A stretch of 64,000 nt of DNA, taken from BOG-908 sp964242115 (GTDB lineage Bacteria; Pseudomonadota; Alphaproteobacteria; Acetobacterales; Acetobacteraceae). The position numbers and the translations under genes were made by a program. The notes beneath the pieces are model-generated. The model did not search any database. It had not been told where the DNA came from and saw only the letters and a program-made list of their open reading frames with translations. The DNA lies in the NCBI GenBank assembly GCA_964242115.1, contig CAXSZX010000016.1, positions 47,055 to 111,054 on the forward strand. Reading direction: 5' to 3'. This document shows positions 16,188 through 25,211 of this stretch, piece after piece. Numbering within the stretch: position 1 is the stretch's first letter; every line of letters begins with the position of its first letter.

Positions 16188-17705
16188 TCAGGCGGTCAGC
16201 CCAAGCTTTGCCGCCAGGCCGATGCGCTGGATCTTGCCGGTGGCGCCCTTGGGGATGTCGTCCATCACCAGCACGCGGCGGGGTACCTTGAAGGCGGCCA
16301 GGTGGATGCCCGCGAACGCGCGTATCTCCGCCTCGGTGGCGGCCGCGCCGGGGTGCAGCACCACCACGGCGCCCACCTCCTCGCCCAGCTTGTCGTGCGG
16401 AATGCCGAAGGTGCAGGCCTGGGCGATGGAGGGATGGTCCAGCAGCACCACGTCGATCTCCAGCGGGCTGATCTTTTCGCCGCCGCGGTTGATCTGCTCC
16501 TTCAGCCGGCCGGTGAGGAACAGGTAGCCCTCTTCGTCCAGGCGCCCCTGGTCGCCGGTGCGGAACCAGCCCTCGGTAAAGGCCTTTTCGTTGGCTTGCG
16601 GGTTGTTGTCGTAGCCGGACGTCACGTTGGGGCCGCGGATCACCACCTCGCCGATGTCGCCTTGCGGCAGGATGGCGCCGGAATCGTCCATGATGGCGAT
16701 CTCGGGTCCTGCGGCCACGCCCACGGCGCCAGGTTTGCGGGCGCGGGGCGGCAGCGGGTTGGCGGCCATCTGGTGGGCGGCTTCGGTCATGCCGTAGGCT
16801 TCGATGACCGGGGCGCCGAACACGTCCTCCAGCTCGGCCATCACCTGCGGCGGCAGCGAGGCGGACGAGGAGCGGATGAAGCGCAGCTTGGCGGCGCGTG
16901 CCTGGTCAGCGTGGGCGCGCATGCGCATCAGGATGGCCTGGTGCATGGTCGGCACTGCGGTGTACCAGGTCGGCTGCACGTCGGCGAGCAGCTCGGCGAA
17001 CCTGAACGCGTTGAACCCGGGCGTGCAACACACCGCGGCACCGGCGGCCAGCGAGGCGGACACGGCGGCGATCAGCCCGTGGATGTGGAACAGCGGCATC
17101 ACGTTGAGGCAGGTGTCCGCCGGCGTGAGCGCCAGCGAGCGCGCGATGTGGTGCGCCGAGGCAACCACGTTGGCGTTGGTCAGCGGCACGATCTTCGGCC
17201 GGGCCGTGGTGCCCGAGGTGTGCAGCACCAGCGCCGGGTCGTCCGGGCCAGCTTCACGCGCCGGCTTGGCGGTGCCGGAAGGTGGCGGGCCGTCCAGGGT
17301 GAACAGGCCGGCGGCGTCGCCCTCCGTGTGGACCAGGGTCAGCACCGGAATGCCCAGCCGCGCAGCGACTTCGGCCGCAGCCGGCGTGCCGCCAGGGGCC
17401 AGAATGATGGCGGCGGGTTTGAGGTCGGAGAGGTAGAACTCGAACTCGTCCGCCTTGTAGGCGGGGTTCAGCGGTGCGGCGCAGCAGGCGGCCGCGACGC
17501 TGAGGAACGCGGTGGCCATCTCCGGGCCGTTCGGCAGCACGATGGCCACGCGGTCGCCGGCGCCGATGCCGCGGTCGGCCAACGTGGTGGCCACCGAGGC
17601 GGCCAGCTTCGCAAGGCCAGGACCGTCCAGCCAGGGCCGGCCGGGGGCGCCGATAGCGCGCGGGCTGGCCAGGTCGGCAAGCAGGGCGGACAGGGTGGAC
17701 TTCAT
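16188..17705 (-). CDS. AMP-forming acyl-CoA ligase, oxalate-CoA-ligase type
   Basis: 505 residues. Adenylates a carboxylic acid and transfers it to CoA. The P-loop is LHTSGTTARPKIVPLT. Then come LFHIHGLIAAV, WYTAVPTMHQAIL, SSSASLPPQV, EAYGMTEAAHQM, the FRTGDQGRLDEEGYLFLTGR hinge region and the catalytic Lys in PKGATGKIQR. The pieces TAVPTMHQ and FHIHGL recall the Pcs60/AAE3 oxalyl-CoA synthetases more than long-chain ligases. With the OFA-type transporter this hints at oxalate use, but no oxalyl-CoA decarboxylase is in the window. The ATG has GGAG about 11 bases upstream; 21 further in-frame codons upstream have no good start. Confidence 0.88.
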   Translation of the reverse strand: MKSTLSALLADLASPRAIGAPGRPWLDGPGLAKLAASVATTLADRGIGAGDRVAIVLPNGPEMATAFLSVAAACCAAPLNPAYKADEFEFYLSDLKPAAIILAPGGTPAAAEVAARLGIPVLTLVHTEGDAAGLFTLDGPPPSGTAKPAREAGPDDPALVLHTSGTTARPKIVPLTNANVVASAHHIARSLALTPADTCLNVMPLFHIHGLIAAVSASLAAGAAVCCTPGFNAFRFAELLADVQPTWYTAVPTMHQAILMRMRAHADQARAAKLRFIRSSSASLPPQVMAELEDVFGAPVIEAYGMTEAAHQMAANPLPPRARKPGAVGVAAGPEIAIMDDSGAILPQGDIGEVVIRGPNVTSGYDNNPQANEKAFTEGWFRTGDQGRLDEEGYLFLTGRLKEQINRGGEKISPLEIDVVLLDHPSIAQACTFGIPHDKLGEEVGAVVVLHPGAAATEAEIRAFAGIHLAAFKVPRRVLVMDDIPKGATGKIQRIGLAAKLGLTA

Positions 17706-17761
17706 GGCGGGCGGCTCCAGGCAGGCGGCTGGTTTTAGGGGAGGCGTGGGCGAAGGGCCAG

Positions 17762-17910
17762 AAAGCAAGCAGGGCTTTTTTGAAAAAAAGAACCAAAAAC
17801 TTTTCTCTCCTGGAGGTGCGCCGTGGAGTGACGTGTCGTTTCAGCCGTCCGCGACAGCCGTAGCAAAAGCTTTTTTGCTTCTTTTTCTCGAAAAAGAAGG
17901 CCTTGCTTAC
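17762..17910. repeat. Element copy 7, GTTTCAGC-core class
   Basis: Left arm GCAGGGC...; the core contains CGTTTCAGCCGTCCGCGACAGC, here as two adjoining words, with only one CCGCGACAG side. Right arm GCTTC...GAAGGCC. The stop codon of the FAH-family gene lies inside its last bases. Confidence 0.92.
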
Positions 17911-18668
17911 TCCCCTCCGTACCGGTTCGTCAGCGTCCCGATCCCCTCGATGCTCACACTAACATCGGCACCCGGCCGCAGCGGCAGCACGCCGAGCGAC
18001 GTGCCGCAGGCGATCAGGTCGCCGGGCAGCAGCGTCATCTCGCGCGACAGCAGGCTGACGATCCTGGCCGGCGGCAGGATCATGTCCGACACCGGATAGT
18101 TCTGCCGCTCGCGGCCGTTGAGCAAGGTGCGGACCGTAAGCGACGCGGGGTCGAGACCGGTGGCGATGGCAGGGCCCACAGGGCCGAACGTGTCGCAGCT
18201 TTTTGCCCGGGTCCATTGCGGAAAGGACGGGTCGTCGGTGAGCAGGTCCAGGGCGGTGACGTCGTTGACGCAGGTGTAGCCGAAGATCGCGCCGGCGGCC
18301 TCTGCCTCCGTAGCGCGGCTGCAACGTTGGCCGATGACGATGCCGAGCTCGCCTTCGTAGACCACCTTGCCCGCGTAGCCGGCGGGCGGGCGGATGACGC
18401 CGCCGGGTGCCAGGATGGCGCTGCTGGCTTTAAGGAAAAACAGCGGCGTCTGCGGGATGGCCTGGCCGAGCTTGGCGGCGAGCGCGTGGAAGTTGTTCCA
18501 AAGGGCTACGAATTTGCCGGGTTCGACCGGTGGCAGCAGCTCCAGCCTTGCCAGCGGCACAGCGTCGCCGGATGGTGCGCAGGCGCCGAACATGTCGCCG
18601 GCGTGGGGGGTTACGTGCTCGTCTTGCACGGTGCCGAAACCGCCGTTGAAACGTACCCAGTGGGCCAT
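17907..18668 (-). CDS. Fumarylacetoacetate hydrolase (FAH) family protein 1
   Basis: 253 residues. The FAH fold hydrolyses C-C bonds of diketo acids or acts as a hydratase or decarboxylase. Metal-binding and active-site stretches are visible: VYEGELGIVIGQ (E-x-E), FGYTCVNDVTALDLL, RAKSCDTFGPVGPAI and the late PGDLIACGTSLGV. The start MAHWVRFNGG has AAGGAC about 7 bases upstream; longer frames upstream consist of element sequence. It is divergent from a second FAH gene at 18894. The pair probably serves degradation of an organic acid; the substrate is unknown. Confidence 0.9.
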   Translation of the reverse strand: MAHWVRFNGGFGTVQDEHVTPHAGDMFGACAPSGDAVPLARLELLPPVEPGKFVALWNNFHALAAKLGQAIPQTPLFFLKASSAILAPGGVIRPPAGYAGKVVYEGELGIVIGQRCSRATEAEAAGAIFGYTCVNDVTALDLLTDDPSFPQWTRAKSCDTFGPVGPAIATGLDPASLTVRTLLNGRERQNYPVSDMILPPARIVSLLSREMTLLPGDLIACGTSLGVLPLRPGADVSVSIEGIGTLTNRYGGE

Positions 18669-18700
18669 TGTTTGTCCTTTCGCGTGTCCCGGGTGAGAAG

Positions 18701-18851
18701 AAAGCAAGCAGTTCTTTTTTGAAAAAAGAACCAAGAAACTTTTGTCTTTTGCGGGCGTGCCGGGTTGGGGCGTGTTGTTTCAGCCGTCCGCGACAGCTCG
18801 CGCAAAGCTTTTTGCCTCTTTTTCTCGAAAAAGAAGGCTCTGCTTGCTCGC
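18701..18851. repeat. Element copy 8, between divergent FAH genes
   Basis: GCAGTTC-type left arm, core with TTTCAGCCGTCCGCGACAGC, right arm GCCTC...GAAGGCTC. It occupies most of the divergent intergenic region, so promoters of both genes must lie inside or right beside it. Confidence 0.92.
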
Positions 18852-18893
18852 CTTTTGACTACCGGCTTATGCACACTTCGGAAAGAACGCACG

Positions 18894-19748
18894 ATGAAGC
18901 TGCTGCGCTACCGCCATGACGATACAGCAAAACTCGGTGTGGTTTCGGGCGAAAGCATCGTGCATCTCGACGGTCTCGGGTTCGACAGCATGCTCAGCAT
19001 CATCGAGGGCGGTGAGCAAGCGCTCGCGCTTGTCGCGGCGCACCTCGCGTCCGCAAGCCCCGATGCGGCGCTGTCAGACGTCAGGCTGCTCGCACCGCTG
19101 GAACGTCCGGGGAAGTACCTCGCGATCGGGATGAACTACGGCAAGCATCTGGAGGAAGCCGACAAGCTCGGCATCGCCCGCTCGGAGCACCAGGTGTGGT
19201 TCAACAAGCAGACGAGCTGCATCTCTGGGCCTTTCGACGACATCGATCCGGGTGTGACGGAGAAGCTCGACTACGAGGTCGAGCTCGGCGTCGTCATTGG
19301 CAAGCGGGCCAAGCATGTCAGTGCGCACGACGCGCCCGGGCACGTGTTCGGCTACCTGGTTGCCAACGATGTTTCTGCGCGTGACTGGCAGTTCCACTCG
19401 CCCACGTTCACGATGGGAAAGTCGTTCGACACGCATGGTCCGATCGGTCCATGGATCGTCACCGCGGACGAGATCGACGACCCACACGCGCTCGGGCTGC
19501 GCAGCTACGTCAACGGCGAGATGCGCCAGCAGAGCAACACCAGCAACATGCTCGCGAATGTGTGGCAGCAGATCGCCTACCTCTCCACCGCGTTCACTTT
19601 GTTTCCGGGCGACCTGATTGCGACGGGCACGCCGGAGGGCGTTGGCATCAGCAGGAACCCTCAGGTGTTTCTGCAGCCGGGGGACGTGGTGCGGTGCGAG
19701 ATCGATGGGATCGGCGCGATCGAGAACGTGGTGAGAAGGCCAATCTGA
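18894..19748 (+). CDS. FAH family protein 2 (ureidoglycolate lyase / fumarylpyruvate hydrolase-like)
   Basis: 284 residues. The full FAH signature is present: CIGMNYG-like LAIGMNYGKHLEEA, WFNKQTSCISGP, LDYEVELGVVIGKRAK, FGYLVANDVSARDWQ, MGKSFDTHGPIGPWIV, and PGDLIATGTPEGVG near the end. The pattern is closest to the FAH proteins often annotated as ureidoglycolate lyase or 2-hydroxyhepta-diene-dioate isomerase; substrate assignment by name is unreliable in this family. The ATG has GGAAAG 8 bases upstream. It is divergent from FAH protein 1. Confidence 0.92.
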   Translation: MKLLRYRHDDTAKLGVVSGESIVHLDGLGFDSMLSIIEGGEQALALVAAHLASASPDAALSDVRLLAPLERPGKYLAIGMNYGKHLEEADKLGIARSEHQVWFNKQTSCISGPFDDIDPGVTEKLDYEVELGVVIGKRAKHVSAHDAPGHVFGYLVANDVSARDWQFHSPTFTMGKSFDTHGPIGPWIVTADEIDDPHALGLRSYVNGEMRQQSNTSNMLANVWQQIAYLSTAFTLFPGDLIATGTPEGVGISRNPQVFLQPGDVVRCEIDGIGAIENVVRRPI

Positions 19749-19785
19749 GTTGCAGGTTTTCCTGCATGCGTGATGCGGAAGCCCA

Positions 19786-19928
19786 GACAAGAAAACGTTT
19801 TTTTTCGAGAAGAGGAAGCAAAAAGCTTTTTATGCGCGCTGTCGCCGACGGCTGAAACGATGATTTTCACCAATACGCATCGAAGAGGGACCAAACTTTT
19901 TGGTTTTCCAGAAACGAACTACTTTCTT
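19786..19928. repeat. Element copy 9, degenerate
   Basis: Left arm ACGTTTTTTTTCGAGAAGAGG, core with GCTGTCGCC and GGCTGAAACG, right arm CCAAACTTTTTGGTTTTCC...GAACTAC. Many mismatches are present, but the order of parts is retained. Confidence 0.65.
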
Positions 19929-19946
19929 CCGTATTCGCCAGCACGC

Positions 19947-20477
19947 GTGCCCCTGACCGTTGAGGATGTCGCGTCTCGCCTGCAGGGCGGCGGCCGCGGG
20001 TCGGTCGGCGAGGCCGACGCTGTGGCTGCTTCGGTGGGGCAGGACCCGGCGCGTTTCGACACGCTGTGGCAGTGCCTGAAACAGTGCGATCCGCTGGCGA
20101 GGACGCGCGGCAGACGCGCTGAAAAGGTCAGCCGTAACAACGCGGCGTTGTTCGAGCCGCACAGGCAGGCGCTGCTCGACCGCAGCTTGGAAGACGGCAC
20201 CGCAGAGGTGCGATGGCACCTGATCGCGATAACGTCGCGGTTGCACCTGCAGACGGCGGAGGCGCGAGAATTCCTGACTTACCTGGACGATCGCCTTCGG
20301 CACGACGCAAGCAGGATCGTCAAGGTGACGGCGTTGCAGGCGGCCTGCAACATCGCGCGCGCTCACCGCGCGTTGACTACGGACCTCGCGCGGATGCTTG
20401 CGTTCGCCCGTTCGTCCCCCAGGCCTTCGGTGATTACCCGGGCGCGGCTTCTAGCCACAAAGAATCCGGAGTGCTGA
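19947..20477 (+). CDS. HEAT-like repeat protein
   Basis: 176 residues from a GTG start (VPLTVEDVASRL). No enzyme motif is present. The middle and end (RAEKVSRNNAALFEPHRQAL, VRWHLIAITSRLHLQTAEAR, SRIVKVTALQAACNIARAHR) have the paired-helix pattern of a small bacterial HEAT-like family, probably a protein-binding scaffold. The longer upstream frame, back to 19770, is element sequence and is not used. GTG is the first plausible start after the element, but no good ribosome-binding site is seen. Confidence 0.6.
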   Translation: MPLTVEDVASRLQGGGRGSVGEADAVAASVGQDPARFDTLWQCLKQCDPLARTRGRRAEKVSRNNAALFEPHRQALLDRSLEDGTAEVRWHLIAITSRLHLQTAEAREFLTYLDDRLRHDASRIVKVTALQAACNIARAHRALTTDLARMLAFARSSPRPSVITRARLLATKNPEC

Positions 20478-20485
20478 CGTCCGAC

Positions 20486-20620
20486 AAGCAAGCCAAGCGT
20501 TTTTTCAAAAAAACCAAACCAAACTTTTACTCGCTTGGGTACACGCCGAGGGAGATTCCACGACAGCAGGACGAGAAGTTTTTGCTGCTTTTTTTCAAAA
20601 AAATAGGCCTTGCTTTTTCT
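20486..20620. repeat. Element copy 10
   Basis: Left arm decayed (GCGTTTTTTCAAAAAAACC), core with TACACGCCGAGG and CCACGACAGC, right arm GCTGC...ATAGGCC. It lies between the convergent ends of the HEAT-like gene and xthA. Confidence 0.82.
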
Positions 20621-20668
20621 TTTTTTTCAGCGGCCGCTCGCCACGGAGCAAAGTTGCAGCCGCAATCT

Positions 20669-21436
20669 TTATTGCAGCGTCACCACCAAAGGCACGTGGT
20701 CCGAAGGCGTGTCCTCCGCCCGCGCCTGTTTGTCAGGCACCGCGGACACCAGCCGTTGTGCCACGCCGGGCGAGAGCAGCGCGTGGTCGATGCGCAACCC
20801 GCGGTTCTTCGCCCAGCACCCGGCCTGGTAGTCCCAAAACGTATAGCAGGCGCCTTCAGGTTTGACCGCGCGCACCGCGTCCGTCAGGCCGCCCCAGATC
20901 ATCTGCCAGTAGCGCGCACGGGTTTCCGGGCGCACCAGCGCGTCCTCCGGCCCCAGCACGTTCGGCGCGAAGTCGACATCCTCCGGGCACACGTTGTAGT
21001 CGCCGGCGAGGATCAGGTTCTCGTCTTCCGCCAGCAAGGCGGCAGCGCGCGCGGCGAGGCACTCCATCCAGCGCAGCTTGTATTGGTAGCCCACGTCGCC
21101 ATTGGAGTTGCCGTTCGGTAAGTACAAGTTGCCGACGCGCAGGCCGTCGAATGCAACCTCGAGGTAACGGGCCTGCGCGTCGTCGTCGGGCAAACCGGGC
21201 AGGCGAGTCAGCGTGACGTCCAACGGTTCGCGCGCGAGCGCGGCCACGCCGTTGAAGCCTTTCTGGCCGACGATTGCTGAGTGCCAGCCCATCTGCGCGA
21301 AGACGGGCGGGAAGTTCGCCGTCTCGCATTTGATCTCCTGCAACAGCAGGAGGTCGGGCGTGTTGGCATCCAGCCAGCGGCAGATGTTCTGCTCTCGGGC
21401 ACGGCTGCCGTTTACGTTCCAGGTGGCGATCTTCAA
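20669..21436 (-). CDS. xthA: Exodeoxyribonuclease III
   Basis: 255 residues; removes 3' blocks and cuts abasic sites during base-excision repair. Endonuclease/exonuclease/phosphatase motifs are complete: KIATWNVNGSRAREQNI, LLLQEIKCE (catalytic Glu), VGNLYLPNGN, LILAGDYNVCPEDVDF (catalytic Asp and Asn), CYTFWDYQAGC, LRIDHALLSP, and the end TPSDHVPLVV (catalytic His). There is no ATG. The family start (MKIATWNVN) corresponds to TTG at 21436, which directly abuts element copy 11; another TTG three codons upstream lies inside the element. Confidence 0.95.
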   Translation of the reverse strand: MKIATWNVNGSRAREQNICRWLDANTPDLLLLQEIKCETANFPPVFAQMGWHSAIVGQKGFNGVAALAREPLDVTLTRLPGLPDDDAQARYLEVAFDGLRVGNLYLPNGNSNGDVGYQYKLRWMECLAARAAALLAEDENLILAGDYNVCPEDVDFAPNVLGPEDALVRPETRARYWQMIWGGLTDAVRAVKPEGACYTFWDYQAGCWAKNRGLRIDHALLSPGVAQRLVSAVPDKQARAEDTPSDHVPLVVTLQ

Positions 21437-21571
21437 GGCAAGCAAGCAGTTCTTTTTTTAAAAAAAGAATCAAAAAACTTTTGTTCCCTTGTCGGGCCGA
21501 GTGGGAAAGTCTGCGACAGCCGTGACAAAAGTTTTTTGCTTCTTTTTTTCAAAAAAGAAGGCCTTTCCTGC
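21437..21571. repeat. Element copy 11
   Basis: GCAGTTC-type left arm abuts the xthA start codon. Core with TCTGCGACAGC. The perfect GCTTC...GAAGGCC right arm abuts the Fe-S carrier stop codon. The 135-base gap between the two genes is wholly element. Confidence 0.93.
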
Positions 21572-21898
21572 TCAGTCGATCGAAAAACTGGTCCCGCACC
21601 CACAAGCGCTCGTTGCGTTAGGATTGCGCACGGTGAAGTAGCTGCCCATCAGTTCGTCAGCATAGTGCAGCTCCGCCCCACCCAGCAGGTCCAGGCTGGT
21701 CGGGTCCACCACCACGCGGGCGGCGCCACGCTCGATCACCAGGTCGTCCGGCTGCACCGTCTCGTCCAGGTCGAACTTGTACTGGAAGCCGCTGCAGCCG
21801 CCGGCCAGCACCGCCACGCGCAGTGCGGCCTGGCGGCCCTCGGCGGCGACGATCTCTGCGACGCGGCCCATCGCGCGGTCACTGACTGAAAAGCTCAT
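21572..21898 (-). CDS. A-type iron-sulfur cluster carrier (HesB/IscA/ErpA family)
   Basis: 108 residues; accepts Fe-S clusters from the ISC or SUF scaffold and passes them to target proteins. The three family cysteines are present: one in AVLAGGCSGFQYKF and two in the C-terminal SACGCGTSF. LLGGAELHYADELMGSYF is also typical. The start at 21898 sits directly on GGGAGG, unusually close; an in-frame ATG at 21934 would add 12 residues and is an alternative. Divergent from the dGTPase gene with only 47 bases between. Confidence 0.92.
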   Translation of the reverse strand: MSFSVSDRAMGRVAEIVAAEGRQAALRVAVLAGGCSGFQYKFDLDETVQPDDLVIERGAARVVVDPTSLDLLGGAELHYADELMGSYFTVRNPNATSACGCGTSFSID

Positions 21899-21945
21899 CC
21901 TCCCTAGATAGTCAGCCCGGGGCGAATGTGCCATCCCCTGCCGCC

Positions 21946-23094
21946 ATGGACCTCGCCCCCTACGCCGTCCGGGCGGAAAGCTCGCGCGGGCGGCTGCACC
22001 ACGAGCCCGAGGCGTCGTCGCGCAGCCCGTGGCAGCGCGACCGCGACCGGGTGATCCACAGCTCGGCGTTCCGCAAGCTGCAATACAAGACGCAGGTCTT
22101 CGTCAACCACGTGGGTGATTTCTACCGCACGCGGCTGACCCACAGCCTGGAGGTGGCGCAGATCGCCCGCTCCATCGCCCGGGAGTTGCAGCTGGACGAG
22201 GACTTGGCCGAGGCACTGGCGCTGGCGCATGATTTGGGCCACCCGCCTTTCGGCCACGCCGGCGAGGACGCGCTGAACGCCCGGATGAAGCCGTACGGCG
22301 GCTTCGACCACAACGCCCAGACCCTGCGCGTGGTGACCCGGCTTGAGGGCCGCTACGCCGCGTTCGACGGGCTGAACCTGACGTGGGAGACGCTGGAGGG
22401 CCTGGTGAAGCACAACGGCCCGCTGACCAGCCCGCCGGCCTACATCGCGGCGTATAACGTGCGCCACAACCTGATGTTGGGCAGCCATCCCTCGGCCGAG
22501 GCGCAGGTGGCCTCGCTGTCCGACGACATCGCCTACCACAGCCACGACCTGGACGACGGGATGCGCTTCGGCCTGTTTGGCCCGGACGAGATCGCGCATC
22601 TGCCGATCGTGGGCGAGGCGCTGGCCGAAGCGCGCCGGTCCAGCCTGGACGTGCCGCCCCAGCGCCTGCGCCACGAGACGATCCGCCGCATCATCCACGC
22701 CCTGGTCAGCGACCTAGTGACCGAGACGCGGGCGCGGCTAGCGGCGCTGGACCCGGACAGTGCGGACAAGATACGGCGGGCGAAGAAGCCGGTGGTGGGA
22801 TTCTCGCCGCGGATGGCGGAGGCCAACCACGCGATCAAGGAGTTCCTGCGCGCGCGGATGTACCGGCACTGGCGGGTGAACCGGATGACCTCGAAAGCGC
22901 GCCGGCTGACGGAGGAGCTGTTCGGGCTGCTGCACGCAGACCCCGCGACGCTGCCGGACGGCTGGCGGGCGCAGGCGGGCGAGGGACAGCCGGCGCAGGC
23001 GGCCGGCGTGGTGTGCGACTACGTGGCGGGGATGACGGACCGGTTCGCACAGGAGGAGTACAAGCGGCTGACGGACGTTTCCATGCCGGGGTAG
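21946..23094 (+). CDS. dgt: Deoxyguanosinetriphosphate triphosphohydrolase-like protein
   Basis: 382 residues; HD-domain hydrolase releasing triphosphate from dNTPs. The start region has RGRLHHEPEASSRSPWQRDR and the conserved RDRVIHSSAFRKLQYKTQVF. The HD metal site is in RTRLTHSLEVAQIAR and LALAHDLGHPPFGHAGE. SLSDDIAYHSHDLDDGM supplies later metal ligands. Length and motifs fit the shorter bacterial dGTPase-like type. GTG at 21928 is an alternative start. It lies next to an Fe-S carrier gene, an arrangement common in alphaproteobacteria. Confidence 0.95.
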   Translation: MDLAPYAVRAESSRGRLHHEPEASSRSPWQRDRDRVIHSSAFRKLQYKTQVFVNHVGDFYRTRLTHSLEVAQIARSIARELQLDEDLAEALALAHDLGHPPFGHAGEDALNARMKPYGGFDHNAQTLRVVTRLEGRYAAFDGLNLTWETLEGLVKHNGPLTSPPAYIAAYNVRHNLMLGSHPSAEAQVASLSDDIAYHSHDLDDGMRFGLFGPDEIAHLPIVGEALAEARRSSLDVPPQRLRHETIRRIIHALVSDLVTETRARLAALDPDSADKIRRAKKPVVGFSPRMAEANHAIKEFLRARMYRHWRVNRMTSKARRLTEELFGLLHADPATLPDGWRAQAGEGQPAQAAGVVCDYVAGMTDRFAQEEYKRLTDVSMPG

Positions 23095-23179
23095 CGGGAC
23101 GGCCAGGATCACGCCTGTATTGCCTCGCGCTTGCCACCAGGGCGTTCCGCGCGTCAGCAATGCTGAAGTCTTAGGCATC

Positions 23180-23311
23180 GACAAGCAAAGCAAGCGGTTC
23201 TTTTTTAAACAAAAGAACCAAAAAACTTTTGTGTCCTTGCGCGCGCGTTGCAGAACCGTCGCGACAGCAGGGACGAAAAATTCTCAGAAAAGCAGACGTT
23301 GCTTTTCTTGC
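23180..23311. repeat. Element copy 12, damaged right arm
   Basis: GGTTC-type left arm with a TTTAAAC loop, core TGCAGAACCGTCGCGACAGC, right arm reduced to ATTCTCAGAAAAGCAGACGTTGC. It lies between dgt and the membrane-protein gene. Confidence 0.8.
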
Positions 23312-23434
23312 CCGGCCACAACGATTCAAGATTTCATAACCGCTGGTGTAAGATGAACGGACGTAGCAGGGGGCCGATCCAGCCGCACGACTGAGTGTGA
23401 TCGGACCGCTTGTTCAACCGTTTTGGGAAACCTG

Positions 23435-25033
23435 ATGCAAGACGGTGACCGTTCACGGCCCATGCCAGCCTGGCTCTGGTGGGCCGGTCTCGTCCTGATG
23501 ACGGCAGCGTTGCTGGTTCCAATACTCGTCACCTCAGTTCCGCCGTTGTCCGACTACCCGGACCACCTCGCGCGCTGTTTCTTCCTGGCGTTCGGCGATG
23601 CGGACCCGGTCATGGCGCGCATCTTCGCGGCGAGATGGCAGCTCGTCCCCAACCTGGCGATCGACCTGATCGTGCCGCCACTGATGCACGTGCTGCCGCC
23701 TTTGGCCGCAGGGCGCGTGTTCGTCGCCCTGGTCGTCGTGGTGCCGGCGACCGGCATCATCGCGCTCAGCGTCGCCTGTTTCCGGGTGCTCTCGTTATGG
23801 CAGCTGGGCGCCGGCTTTGTCGTCTACAACATGATGTTCCTGTCGGGCTCGCTGAACTTCCAGCTTGCCGCAGGCGTGGCGCTGTGGGGGGCAGCTTCCT
23901 GGGTCGCCATGTCGGTCCGCCACCTCGGTCTTGCCGCCCTCGTCGGAGCGTGCTTCGCGCTGCTCGCCTACATCTGTCACCTGTTCGGTTTCGCCTTCTT
24001 TGCAGTGCTGATCGGATCAGCCGAGCTGGCGGCCATCCAGCGGCGTGGCCTGGGCGATCCGTCCGGCCGCAGCTTCGCCGCGCGCCGTTCGCTGGCTGTT
24101 CTCGCCGCGCTCGCACCCTGTGTCGTGCTGTACCTCAGGTCCTCGTTCGCCAAGGCCGGCGGTGCCGTGGTCTGGCAATCCGCCAAGCACAAGCTGCTGC
24201 TGCTGCTGGTGCCGGTGATGGGCTATGCGCGACCCGAGAGCCTGGCGGTGGCTGCGGTGCTGGCCGGATTCGTGCTGGTTTGGGCCGTGCGCAGGCGGCT
24301 CCGCGTGGCACCGCTTGCCTGGCTTGCGGTGCCGGTGCTGCTGGCGCTGTACGCGGTGCTTCCGGTAGGCGCCAAGGGGGGCTACTGGATCGACACGCGC
24401 ATCCCGGTTCTGCTCGGTTTCGTGGTGTTCGCCACCACCCTGCCGTGCCGGCTACCGCGGCGGCAGGCGGTTGTGGCCACGCTGATCCTGGCCGGTCTGT
24501 TCGCCGGCCGGATGGCCTACGTCACCGCCGTGTGGGCGGGCTCGCGCCAGGACGTCGCGGACGTGAGGGCGGCTCTGGCACCGGTCAGCCCCGGCAGCAG
24601 GGTCCTGGTGGTCGATGCGGATCCGCAGCAGCACGGCTGGGAGACTGGGACCATCCCGGCCAGCCGGGTTGCGACGCACAGCATGGCGACCGCCTACTGG
24701 CACTACGGCGCCTTCGCGCTGATCGACCGGCGCGCCTTCTGGTCCAACGCCTTTGCCGAGCCCGGCCAGCAGCCCATCGTCACCCTGCCGCCATACGACG
24801 CCTCGGGCGATGGCGGCTACGCGCCGCCGCCCGACGTCGCCCTGCTGGATGCCAACGCCGGTCTCGCGCCCAGCAGGGATCCCGCCAGGCTGCTCGCCGG
24901 GTGGCCCGGGCGGTTCGACTACCTGCTGGTCCTGGGCGCCGACCCCGGACCCGCGGTCGACAGCCTGTCGCCAGGCCGGCTGCAACTGCTCCGGCATGTC
25001 GGTCTTGCGGCGCTGTTTGCCGTGAGGCACTGA
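23435..25033 (+). CDS. Polytopic membrane protein, possibly glycan-related
   Basis: 532 residues with about 10 hydrophobic segments in the first 380 and a soluble C-terminal domain. The conserved-looking PPLSDYPDHLARCFFL after the first helix has acidic residues in the first external loop, as in GT-C-type glycosyltransferases that use lipid-linked sugars, but no clear match to a named family was made. The following gene encodes a dolichol-phosphate-mannose-synthase-like protein, suggesting that it may use the lipid-linked sugar made there. ATG at 23435 with GGGAAA 6 bases upstream. Confidence 0.75.
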   Translation: MQDGDRSRPMPAWLWWAGLVLMTAALLVPILVTSVPPLSDYPDHLARCFFLAFGDADPVMARIFAARWQLVPNLAIDLIVPPLMHVLPPLAAGRVFVALVVVVPATGIIALSVACFRVLSLWQLGAGFVVYNMMFLSGSLNFQLAAGVALWGAASWVAMSVRHLGLAALVGACFALLAYICHLFGFAFFAVLIGSAELAAIQRRGLGDPSGRSFAARRSLAVLAALAPCVVLYLRSSFAKAGGAVVWQSAKHKLLLLLVPVMGYARPESLAVAAVLAGFVLVWAVRRRLRVAPLAWLAVPVLLALYAVLPVGAKGGYWIDTRIPVLLGFVVFATTLPCRLPRRQAVVATLILAGLFAGRMAYVTAVWAGSRQDVADVRAALAPVSPGSRVLVVDADPQQHGWETGTIPASRVATHSMATAYWHYGAFALIDRRAFWSNAFAEPGQQPIVTLPPYDASGDGGYAPPPDVALLDANAGLAPSRDPARLLAGWPGRFDYLLVLGADPGPAVDSLSPGRLQLLRHVGLAALFAVRH

Positions 25034-25211
25034 GCGGCGCAGGATCAGCCAGGGTACACAGATGCCGCCGGCCGGTCCTGACGATGCCCGTGCCGACCCG
25101 GCTCAATCGGTCTGGACGGATTGTCCGTGGCGGGATGGACTGCCGCTGATGTGAGCCGCACCGCTGCCTGCCCCGCCAGCATCGTGCGCCGCTCGACGAT
25201 GGGAGACGCGT

